The position numbers were made by a program, and so were the translations under genes. This document shows, one piece after another, positions 1 to 6,572 of a DNA stretch of 6,938 bases (position 1 is its first letter; every line of letters begins with the position of its first letter). This DNA comes from Anaerolineales bacterium (GTDB lineage: Bacteria > Chloroflexota > Anaerolineae > Anaerolineales > DRMV01): NCBI GenBank assembly GCA_015484985.1, contig WFUL01000192.1, positions 1 through 6,938 of the forward strand, read 5' to 3'. The notes under the pieces are model-generated. The model was not told where the DNA came from and ran no database searches. It was given only the letters and a program-made list of their open reading frames with translations.

Positions 1-23
1 ATGCTGGACAGCCCCTTCTACAC

Positions 24-29
24 AGGAGA
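24..29 (+). promoter_or_regulatory. Shine-Dalgarno site that sets the YggT start
   Basis: AGGAGA lies 7 bases before the ATG at 37. No comparable site is visible before the in-frame ATG at position 1, whose upstream region is outside the window. This favours the ATG at 37 as the start and leaves positions 1-36 as leader or as the 3' end of an unseen upstream gene. One other frame is open from position 2 to a TAG at 47-49 and could be such an end. Confidence 0.6.
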
Positions 30-36
30 TTTCTGG

Positions 37-303
37 ATGGTCGAGTTAGTGTTGGTTCAACTCATCGTACTGACGGAACGCGTCCTTTCTCTATTGGTCA
101 TCGTTTATGTAGTGCTGTCCTACTTCGTATCCCCCTGGAACACCGTACGCCGCACCCTGGCGCGCATCGTAGAGCCCATGTTGGAACCTCTGCGCCGCTT
201 CATCCCGCCCCTGGGCCCCCTGGACCTGACCCCCATTGTGCTCCTCATCCTTATCAGTGTGGTGGCCCAGATCTTGATTTCCCTGGTGACCACCATCTTC
301 TAA
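37..303 (+). CDS. yggT: YggT-family two-helix membrane protein
   Basis: This encodes 88 residues from the ATG at 37, or 100 if the in-frame ATG at position 1 is used. Two hydrophobic segments are visible, roughly residues 3-30 and 62-84. They flank a basic, proline-rich loop at about 39-63 containing EPMLEPLRRFIPPLG followed by LDLTP. That loop plus the L-D-x-(S/T)-P start of helix 2 is the signature of the YggT family of inner-membrane proteins (80-100 aa). The molecular role is not established; members have been linked to osmotic stress and, in plastids, to thylakoid or cytochrome assembly. The stop codon is followed after 15 bases by the ATG of the DUF167 gene. A neighbouring YggT/YggU pair is a recurring arrangement in bacteria. 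Family assignment is confident; function is not. Confidence 0.88.
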   Translation: MVELVLVQLIVLTERVLSLLVIVYVVLSYFVSPWNTVRRTLARIVEPMLEPLRRFIPPLGPLDLTPIVLLILISVVAQILISLVTTIF

Positions 304-305
304 GT

Positions 306-311
306 GAGGGT
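306..311 (+). promoter_or_regulatory. Shine-Dalgarno site for the DUF167 gene
   Basis: GAGGGT is 7 bases upstream of the ATG at 319 and lies just after the YggT stop (301-303). It supports the ATG at 319 over the in-frame GTG at 304, which directly abuts the YggT stop and would have no ribosome site of its own except inside the YggT gene. Confidence 0.55.
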
Positions 312-318
312 AACACGC

Positions 319-648
319 ATGCTTACGAAATTTCGAAAACACCGATTCCACGACGGGCGCTCCGGCGCGGCTCTGACCATCCGGGTCATCCCCCGGGCTG
401 CGCGAACGGAGATTGCCAACATCATGGAGGACGGTACGGTGCGCATTCGCGTAACCGCGCCTCCTGTGGAAGGGAAGGCCAACCAGGCTGTTATCGATTT
501 CTTAGCAGAGGTACTGGGCGTGGCCCCATCCCAAATCGAAATCGTGGCCGGAAAGCAACGCCGGGATAAAATCGTGGCCATCACCGACATGACCCCACAA
601 GAGGTGGAAAATCGCCTTCTTGCCTATCTCCAACGTCGTTCGAGGTAA
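319..648 (+). CDS. yggU: DUF167 / YggU (UPF0235) family small protein
   Basis: This encodes 109 residues, a little longer than the usual 70-100 aa of the family. After a basic N-terminus of about 18 residues, the family pattern runs through the protein: IRVIPRAAR at 21-29, a G-T-V-R-I-R-V strand at 39-45, the diagnostic APPVEGKAN at 47-55, a helix FLAEVLGV at 61-68, and IEIVAGKQRRDKIV at 73-86. The fold known for this family is a small alpha/beta domain; its biochemical role is unknown, so no function is assigned. The C-terminal extension of about 19 residues after VAITD is helical and basic. The gene sits between YggT and secA with gaps of 15 and 7 bases, so co-transcription and translational coupling to secA are likely. 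Confidence 0.88.
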   Translation: MLTKFRKHRFHDGRSGAALTIRVIPRAARTEIANIMEDGTVRIRVTAPPVEGKANQAVIDFLAEVLGVAPSQIEIVAGKQRRDKIVAITDMTPQEVENRLLAYLQRRSR

Positions 649-652
649 AGGA
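642..652 (+). promoter_or_regulatory. Shine-Dalgarno site for secA, overlapping the previous stop
   Basis: GAGGTAAAGGA contains two purine-rich candidates, GAGG and AAAGGA, and spans the TAA stop of the DUF167 gene (646-648). It ends 3 bases before the ATG at 656. A ribosome finishing the DUF167 gene would therefore terminate on top of the secA initiation region, the usual layout for translational coupling. It supports the ATG at 656 over an upstream in-frame TTG at 620. Confidence 0.6.
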
Positions 653-655
653 ATC

Positions 656-3600
656 ATGCTCAAAAAACTGCTCCAGTGGGTAAGCGGTGACCCCATCCAG
701 CACACCATCAAGACCTACCGCCCCCTGGTGGACCAAATCAACGCCTTGGAAGAAGAATTCGAATCCCTCACCGACGCCGAACTTCGGACCAAGACCGACG
801 AATTTCGCCGTCGCTTGGCCAAAGGGGAAACCCTGGACGACATCCTCCCCGAGGCCTTCGCCGCGGTTCGAGAAGCAGCCAAGCGCACCCTGGGGCTGCG
901 TCACTACGACGTGCAACTCATGGGTGGCATCGCCCTGCACGAGGGCAAGGCCATCGAAATGAAAACGGGCGAGGGCAAGACCCTGGTGGCCACTCTGCCC
1001 CTGTACCTGAACGCCCTGGCCCTGAACCCCAAATGGGTCGAGAAGGCCAAAGCAAAATGGGGCGACGACCCCGACCGCTGGGAGTTCGTACCCCTGGACG
1101 GCGAACCTGTGGGCCGGGGGGTCCACCTGGCCACGGTGAACGATTACCTGGCCCGCCGTGACGCCCGCTGGATGGCCCCCATTTACGACCTGCTGGGTCT
1201 CATCGTGGGCGTCCTCCAGATGGCCGCGGTGACCGAAGGCGGCAAAAAAGCCTACATCGTCGACCTGGAAAAGCGCTCCTCCAAGGAGCAGGAAGACCAG
1301 TTGCGCATGGTCCCCCGCCGGGAGGCCTACAAGGCGGACATCGTCTACGGCACGGCCCAGGAGTTCGGTTTCGACTACCTGCGGGACAACATGACCCTGC
1401 GGGCCGAAGACCAGGTCCAGCGAGACCATTACTACGCCATCATCGACGAAGTGGACAACGTGCTCATCGACGAGGCCCGCACCCCCCTCATCATCTCCGG
1501 ACCCGCCAGCGAGGACGTGGAATGGTACATGCGTATGGCCCAAATCGTCAAGCGTCTCAAGCCCGGGGAGGACGTGGAAATCCACGAGAAGGACAACACC
1601 GTAGTCCTCACCGAATTGGGCGAGGCGCGCGTAGAGGAAATGCTGGGCATGCCCTTGCGGGACCCGGAGCGTCCTGAGGACCTGACACCGGAACAGGAAC
1701 GCCTCTGGGGTTACCTGGAACAGGCCCTTCGGGCCCAATTCCTCTACAAGCGCAACAAACACTACATCGTCCAGAACCGACGGGTCATCATCGTGGACGA
1801 GTTCACCGGCCGGCTCATGCCCGGTCGCCGCTGGTCCCACGGCCTGCATCAGGCGGTGGAAGCCAAAGAAGGTGTGCCCGTCCAGCCGGAGAACATCACC
1901 TATGCCACCATCACCCTGCAGAACTTCTTCCGCATGTACGAAAAACTGGCGGGCATGAGCGGTACGGTGCTGACCGAAGCGGAGGAATTCCGCACCATCT
2001 ACGAACTGGACGTGGCCGCCATCCCCACCAACCTGGAATACCAGGCCATGGGCCCCAACGCGCCCCTCCTGGCTCTGGAGGACGTGGACGAAGAGGGCTA
2101 CAAGTACACCTACTACGTGCGCCGGGACGACCCTGAGAAGAAACCCGTCTTCTGGAAGCGCAAGGACTACCCCGACGTCATCTACCGCACGGAGGAAGCC
2201 AAGTTCCGGGCCATCACCTGGGAAATCCTGCGGTTCCACATCCAGGGGCGGCCCATGCTGGTAGGCACGGGATCCGTAGAACTCTCGGAACGCCTGGCCT
2301 CGCGCCTGGAGGCCGGACCCCTGCGCAAGCTGGTGCAAATCATGCTGGTACGGGACGCCTTCCTGGAGCACGTGGGCGATGACGGCTCGGGGCAGATGTA
2401 CCCCGAACTGGAGCCCCTTTACCAACCTCTGGACCAGGTACGGGAAACGGACATTCGCCGCATAGCCAAGCAAGTGGGCCTGCGCACACTGAAGCCCGAC
2501 GCCCCAGAAAATTTGGAACGCCTGCGACCCCTGCTCCTCCCCACCCCGTCCGAGCAGGCCCGATGGGAGCAGGTCAAGGACAAGCTGGTGGAAGTACTGC
2601 ACAAAGGTATCCCCTGCCAGGTCCTCAACGCCAAGGAACACGCCCGGGAGGGGCAAATCATCGCCCGTGCGGGCGAACTCTACCGGGTGACCATCGCCAC
2701 CCAGATGGCCGGCCGTGGTGTGGACATCAAACTGGGCGGTGAGCTCCCGGAAGAGGTCATCCGCTCGGTGAACCGGGTGCTGGACCGGGCCGGGCATCCG
2801 GACCCCTACAACCTGCGCATGGACGAACGCTACGAGGCCCTGAAGCAGGTGCCGCCCGAGCAGTACGGCATCTACGCGGAGGACGTGTACCGGTTCTTCG
2901 AGTACATCGAGAACATGCACAAGGTCCGGGAACTGGGCGGCCTGCACGTCATCGGCTCGGAACGCCATGAGGCCCGACGCATTGACAACCAGCTGCGGGG
3001 CCGGGCCGGCCGTCAGGGTGACCCGGGTTCCTCCCGTTTCTACCTCTCCCTCCAGGACGAGCTGGTGCGCCTCTTCGGCGGCGAGCAGGTGGCCGCGCTC
3101 ATGGACCGTTTCAAGGTGGACGAGCTCATCCCCCTGGAACATCCGCTGGTGAACAAAATCATCGAACAGGCCCAGCACCGGGTGGAAGGCGCCAACTTCG
3201 ACGCCCGCAAGCACCTGCTGGAATACGACGATGTGCTGAACATCCAGCGGACTCAGATTTACGACCAACGCAACCGCATCCTCCACAAAGAAGACCTGAG
3301 CGAGGACGTGGCCGACCTGCTCCGCCAAGAGATTCGGGAGCGCCTGGCCCGCGCCCAGGAAGAAGGCGAAGAGCCCTGGGCCCTGCTGGCGTACTTCGAA
3401 GAAGTCCAGCCCCCCTTCCCGGTCGGCGAGCAATTGTTCCCCTCCTTCACCCTTCAGGTTCTTCTGGAGGAACTCTATCCCCTGGCCCACCAGGGCACCG
3501 AGGCGCTGGAAAAAGGCTTGCGGGTCTGGCTCCACCGGGCCCTGGAAGCGGAGGCAGAACACCGGTACCGGGCCGCGGCCCGTACGGTGGAGAACATCCT

Positions 3601-4933
3601 GGCCCGCATGGATGAAGAAGTGGCGGGACGTATCGAAACCCTGGAGACCTTCCTGGAAGGGCTCCAATTGACCGAGGAACCGCTGCGCCCCGCCCAAATC
3701 CAGGTGGAGCTCCAGGCCGCGCTGCGCATGAATTTGCGGCTCCCCAACGAAATCTACCAAGAGCTGGCGGAAGACCCGGCCTCGGTCGCCCCTCATCTGC
3801 AGGAGGCCCTTACCCGCTTCATCCAGGAACTCTTCGTCCGGCGTCTGGGATGGGCCTTGCAACGCATCCTGGGCACCGAATTCCAGCCCCGTCTCCCAGA
3901 CCCTGAGGATATCGACCCTGAAACCCTGGGCGAGGACCTGCTCCGTCAGGTGGAAGACTACCTCAACCGCCGCAAGGAACGGGTCTTCAAGGCGGCCGTG
4001 CGAGAGATGCAACCCTCCCTGGCTCGCATTGCTGCGGCCGCGCGCGCGGAAGACGGGCAAGAGCCCGCGGCCCTCTGGGCCACGGACACGGCCCAACAGA
4101 TCCTTCGGCTCCTGCTCACCCTGCAGGAAGAACGGCGCACGTACTTTGACAAGCGCACCCATCGCCAGGCGGTGCGCCTCATCCGCCGCATTCATTACCA
4201 CTACGCGGTGGCCGAGTATCTGTCCGGGCTCACGTCGGAAGAGTGGGAAACCCGCCTGCTGGGGCACATGGAGACGGCCCGGGAAGCCCTGCACCGCAGC
4301 CGAGGAGTGGACGAATTCGAGCGCCTGCGCTTCTTCAAGATGGCGGACCTGGAGGACAAAGCCCAGAAAGGTCTGCGCCAGGCCCTGGGAGACGCGGTCT
4401 TCGAGGCTCACAAAGACATCCCTCTGGACCGGCTTCCCGAAGAGGTCAAAGAGCAGGTCATCCTGGAACTGGGTCGCCAGGTCCTGACCGAGGACTGGCG
4501 CATCCTGATGCTCCACGTGTTCAACCAAACCTGGGCCGACTACCTGACCCAGATGGAGGCTTTGCGCACGGCCATTCGGCTGGAAGCCTACGGACAGCGG
4601 GACCCGCTGGTGGAATACAAACGGAAGGCCTACGAACTGTACCACCAACTCTTGCGGGATATCCGGGCCCAGGTCATCTACAACATGTTCCGCTATCACG
4701 TCTCCGAAAGCATGATTCGCCTGGGCCTGATGGCTCGCGCGGCGGAACAGGGAGAGGCCGCGGAAACGGCACCCATGACCTCCTTGGATAGCCGGGAAAA
4801 TGCCACCACCGCATCGGAATCCGAGAGCGTGCTGGAGGCCGAAGCAGTTACCGAACCCGGTGATGCTGAAGAAGCCGCCAGTAAACGCAAAAAGCGCAAG
4901 AAACGAAAGAAGAAGCGCAAACGGAAACGGTAA
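656..4933 (+). CDS. secA: Protein translocase motor SecA, very large insertion-rich form
   Basis: SecA is the ATPase that drives preproteins through the SecYEG channel, working at the cytoplasmic face of the membrane. The ORF is 1425 aa and unbroken. The start ATG gives MLKKLLQWVSGD and puts the Walker A motif MKTGEGKT at 102-109, the same numbering I recall for E. coli. Other core motifs: DEVD 264-267 followed by IDEARTPLIISG; DEFTGR 381-386; AGMSGT 432-437; GRGVDIKLGG 686-695; RIDNQLRGRAGRQGD 775-789; LEYDDV 855-860; and C-terminal scaffold motifs around W1293, LR 1303-1304 and EYKRKA 1320-1325. Relative to E. coli SecA there are insertions near residues 123-153, 190-220, 460-502, 546-655 and 696-760, plus about 300 extra helical residues between 877 and 1284. 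The cysteine-rich zinc-binding tail is absent; the protein ends in 16 basic residues. All ATPase motifs look intact, so it is probably the functional housekeeping SecA. The comparison with E. coli is from memory. Confidence 0.97.
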   Translation: MLKKLLQWVSGDPIQHTIKTYRPLVDQINALEEEFESLTDAELRTKTDEFRRRLAKGETLDDILPEAFAAVREAAKRTLGLRHYDVQLMGGIALHEGKAIEMKTGEGKTLVATLPLYLNALALNPKWVEKAKAKWGDDPDRWEFVPLDGEPVGRGVHLATVNDYLARRDARWMAPIYDLLGLIVGVLQMAAVTEGGKKAYIVDLEKRSSKEQEDQLRMVPRREAYKADIVYGTAQEFGFDYLRDNMTLRAEDQVQRDHYYAIIDEVDNVLIDEARTPLIISGPASEDVEWYMRMAQIVKRLKPGEDVEIHEKDNTVVLTELGEARVEEMLGMPLRDPERPEDLTPEQERLWGYLEQALRAQFLYKRNKHYIVQNRRVIIVDEFTGRLMPGRRWSHGLHQAVEAKEGVPVQPENITYATITLQNFFRMYEKLAGMSGTVLTEAEEFRTIYELDVAAIPTNLEYQAMGPNAPLLALEDVDEEGYKYTYYVRRDDPEKKPVFWKRKDYPDVIYRTEEAKFRAITWEILRFHIQGRPMLVGTGSVELSERLASRLEAGPLRKLVQIMLVRDAFLEHVGDDGSGQMYPELEPLYQPLDQVRETDIRRIAKQVGLRTLKPDAPENLERLRPLLLPTPSEQARWEQVKDKLVEVLHKGIPCQVLNAKEHAREGQIIARAGELYRVTIATQMAGRGVDIKLGGELPEEVIRSVNRVLDRAGHPDPYNLRMDERYEALKQVPPEQYGIYAEDVYRFFEYIENMHKVRELGGLHVIGSERHEARRIDNQLRGRAGRQGDPGSSRFYLSLQDELVRLFGGEQVAALMDRFKVDELIPLEHPLVNKIIEQAQHRVEGANFDARKHLLEYDDVLNIQRTQIYDQRNRILHKEDLSEDVADLLRQEIRERLARAQEEGEEPWALLAYFEEVQPPFPVGEQLFPSFTLQVLLEELYPLAHQGTEALEKGLRVWLHRALEAEAEHRYRAAARTVENILARMDEEVAGRIETLETFLEGLQLTEEPLRPAQIQVELQAALRMNLRLPNEIYQELAEDPASVAPHLQEALTRFIQELFVRRLGWALQRILGTEFQPRLPDPEDIDPETLGEDLLRQVEDYLNRRKERVFKAAVREMQPSLARIAAAARAEDGQEPAALWATDTAQQILRLLLTLQEERRTYFDKRTHRQAVRLIRRIHYHYAVAEYLSGLTSEEWETRLLGHMETAREALHRSRGVDEFERLRFFKMADLEDKAQKGLRQALGDAVFEAHKDIPLDRLPEEVKEQVILELGRQVLTEDWRILMLHVFNQTWADYLTQMEALRTAIRLEAYGQRDPLVEYKRKAYELYHQLLRDIRAQVIYNMFRYHVSESMIRLGLMARAAEQGEAAETAPMTSLDSRENATTASESESVLEAEAVTEPGDAEEAASKRKKRKKRKKKRKRKR
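4883..4930 (+). other. Codons for a 16-residue all-Lys/Arg tail of SecA
   Basis: The last 16 codons before the TAA encode only Lys or Arg (residues 1410-1425). They follow a Glu/Ser/Ala/Thr-rich acidic linker, roughly 1363-1409, that has no predicted structure by eye. Canonical SecA instead ends in a C-x-C-(8x)-C-H/C zinc motif that contacts SecB and phospholipids; no such cysteines are present here. The DNA of the tract is purine-rich (AAG, AAA, CGC and CGG mixed), not a simple triplet repeat, so replication slippage is not obvious. Confidence 0.9.
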
Positions 4934-4960
4934 AGCCCGGAAAATCTTTCAATCCCATCC

Positions 4961-4969
4961 GAGAGGGGG
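4961..4969 (+). promoter_or_regulatory. Shine-Dalgarno-like site for the four-helix membrane protein
   Basis: GAGAGGGGG ends 2 bases before the ATG at 4972, with its AGAGGG core about 4-5 bases away. The 38-base gap after secA contains no terminator-like hairpin plus T-run, so read-through from secA is expected. Confidence 0.5.
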
Positions 4970-4971
4970 CG

Positions 4972-5409
4972 ATGTCTCGTCCCTGGCGCACGGCCGCAAG
5001 TGGGTTGCTTTTGGCGCTGGGCATGGGCTTCTGTGCCCTGGCGCTGGTGGCCAATACCCTCGGACTGCAAGCAGGCACGACTTCACCCGTGGCCTTCGGG
5101 GTCGGGTTGGTCATTGCCCTGTTGGTCCTGTTGAGCACAAGCGTCCTAGCCCTGGGCATCTGGAAACACAAAGGAAGGCTGGCCTGCCTTTCCCTCGTGG
5201 CCCTGTATGGATGCCTTCTGGTGAGCGGGGCCGTGGCGCTGGTTCTCGCCCTTATCTTGCGTCCACCGGATGTTTCAAACGTTGTCGTCCCGAACTGCAC
5301 CCTTTCTCTGGGTCTGGGGCTCCTGTCCGTTCTTGTGTGGCGGAGAAAACAGCGGCCGGAAAACCCAATCCTTCCGGAGGATGCTGATAGGCCAGCAAAC
5401 ACGCGCTGA
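4972..5409 (+). CDS. Hypothetical four-helix membrane protein
   Basis: This encodes 145 residues that I do not assign to a named family. Four hydrophobic segments are visible: about 8-30, 40-63, 71-96 and 104-123. A basic N-terminus (MSRPWR), a short basic loop KHKGR at 65-69, and a basic RRKQR after the last helix suggest both ends are cytoplasmic by the positive-inside rule. The C-terminal 20 residues are polar. The gene starts 38 bases after secA on the same strand, behind a purine-rich ribosome site, so it probably belongs to the secA transcript. Its last 158 bases, including helix 4, overlap the 3' end of the opposing MFS gene. The first 93 codons lie outside the overlap and have the coding look of a real protein. 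A chance ORF remains possible, but the ribosome site and four clean helices argue against it. Confidence 0.68.
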   Translation: MSRPWRTAASGLLLALGMGFCALALVANTLGLQAGTTSPVAFGVGLVIALLVLLSTSVLALGIWKHKGRLACLSLVALYGCLLVSGAVALVLALILRPPDVSNVVVPNCTLSLGLGLLSVLVWRRKQRPENPILPEDADRPANTR

Positions 5410-6556
5410 GCAGACCCAGGGCGCCTCCGGCCACCCAAGGCGCTTGCGGCGAAAAGCGGTCGTTCAGCCAGCCCCCTAAAGGCGATACCAGACCCGCGCC
5501 CAGGCTCCACATCAACGCCAGGGTAGACATATACCGCCCTCGCTGTTCCGGCGGTGCCAGGTTGGCTACCCAGGCCGAGGCCGTGGGAGCCAGCAGCATC
5601 TCACCCATGGTCATGACCACGATGATGAGCAAGAAGTGAACGAACACTCGGGCCCAAATCACGCTCCCCACGGCGAGGGCGTACAGCAATGCCCCCAAGG
5701 CCATGACATACCGGGGCGAGAATCGCTGAGCCCAACGGGTCACCTGGAATTGTAGCGTGGCCACCAGAAAGGCGTTGGTGCTGATGAGCAGGCCGTAGTA
5801 TTGTTCGCCCAGGCCGTGCTCCCGGGCCAGGTGCACGCTAAGGAAAATCCACAGCATGCCCACGCTCATCCAGGCGGGCAGAGCACTACCCAGGAAGCGC
5901 AGCAAACGTCCATCACGCAGGACCCGCAAGTAACCCCTGACGTCGTGCTGGGAGGAAGGCGAACCGTTGGGTACTGACGGGCGGGTTTCCTGAGCCAGCA
6001 AAGCCAAAAGGAGCGCGTACAACAGCAACGTAAAGGCCGCGGTATAAAAGGCCCATTGGTAGGACGACGCGGCCAAGAACCCACCCACCGCAGGACCCAC
6101 CGCGATGCCCACGTTACTGGCCATGCGCAAAAGGGCAAAGGCCTCTTCTCGACGCCCGGGAGGAAAGAGGTCCGTGGCCATCGCATCGCCCCCCACCCGG
6201 AAGAAGGGAGCGAAACATCCCCCCAGGCCCAACAATACGGCGAAGTGCCACCAAGTTCCGGCAAAGCTCAGACCCGCGTAGGCCGTGGCCATGCCGACCA
6301 AACCCATCACCATGCCAATTTTCCGCCCCCATGCATCCACCAGGGGACCGGCCATGGAAATGCCCACCAGGCTCATGAGTCCCTGCAGGGTCACCAGGAA
6401 ACCGATTTGGGTCAGGGGTACGCTCAAACGGCGGCTGGCATAGAGCACCAGGAACGGCCACACCATGCTCGTTCCCGCCATGGAGAGGGTCATCCCCCCG
6501 AAAAGCAGCCAGAACTGCCGGGGATAGCGACGCCACCAACGACGAAACCGGTCCAT
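5252..6556 (-). CDS. MFS exporter, 12-helix drug:H+ antiporter type
   Basis: This encodes 434 residues from an ATG with a strong AGGAGG site 10 bases upstream. An in-frame start at 6625 would add 23 residues but has no visible ribosome site. The protein belongs to the major facilitator superfamily of proton-coupled carriers. About twelve hydrophobic segments are visible. The loop between helices 2 and 3 carries motif A, GPLVDAWGRKIGM at 70-82. Helix 5 carries the antiporter motif C, GIAVGPAVGG at 150-159, which is typical of exporters rather than importers. A hydrophilic central loop at about 190-222 divides the two six-helix halves. Helix 12 ends near residue 390. The remaining 44-residue polar tail, read from 5252-5386, is antisense to the four-helix gene and probably not conserved. 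The substrate cannot be told from sequence; multidrug or metabolite efflux is the best guess. Confidence 0.92.
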   Translation of the reverse strand: MDRFRRWWRRYPRQFWLLFGGMTLSMAGTSMVWPFLVLYASRRLSVPLTQIGFLVTLQGLMSLVGISMAGPLVDAWGRKIGMVMGLVGMATAYAGLSFAGTWWHFAVLLGLGGCFAPFFRVGGDAMATDLFPPGRREEAFALLRMASNVGIAVGPAVGGFLAASSYQWAFYTAAFTLLLYALLLALLAQETRPSVPNGSPSSQHDVRGYLRVLRDGRLLRFLGSALPAWMSVGMLWIFLSVHLAREHGLGEQYYGLLISTNAFLVATLQFQVTRWAQRFSPRYVMALGALLYALAVGSVIWARVFVHFLLIIVVMTMGEMLLAPTASAWVANLAPPEQRGRYMSTLALMWSLGAGLVSPLGGWLNDRFSPQAPWVAGGALGLLSACLLAYQHPPEGLGFPAAVFSATQERTGAPDPEKGCSSGRQRLKHPVDAR

Positions 6557-6565
6557 AACCGGTCT
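6545..6565 (-). promoter_or_regulatory. Hairpin holding the MFS start codon in its loop
   Basis: On the minus strand the start region reads AGACCGGT-TATGG-ACCGGTTT. The self-complementary hexamer ACCGGT occurs on both sides of the ATG, giving six Watson-Crick pairs extended by one G-U and one A-U pair. The 8-bp stem encloses a 5-base loop UAUGG that contains the initiation codon. The ribosome site AGGAGG (6567-6572) lies just outside the stem. The pairing is directly visible; a regulatory effect is inference. Confidence 0.5.
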
Positions 6566-6566
6566 T

Positions 6567-6572
6567 CCTCCT
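6567..6572 (-). promoter_or_regulatory. Shine-Dalgarno site for the MFS gene
   Basis: AGGAGG, within AAGGAGGA on the minus strand, is a full anti-16S match 10 bases before the ATG at 6556. It decides the start in favour of MDRFRRWW over the longer in-frame reading. Confidence 0.75.

Noticed and set aside
620..655. TTG-initiated extension of SecA by 12 residues
   Set aside because: The ATG at 656 has a good ribosome site, gives the usual SecA N-terminus, and places Walker A at the canonical residue numbers.
581..4699. Open reading frame of about 1370 codons on the minus strand across secA
   Set aside because: It is codon-aligned antisense to a certain secA. Its openness follows from secA avoiding TTA, CTA and TCA, and its product is a Val/Phe/Gly/His-rich composition with no recognisable domain.
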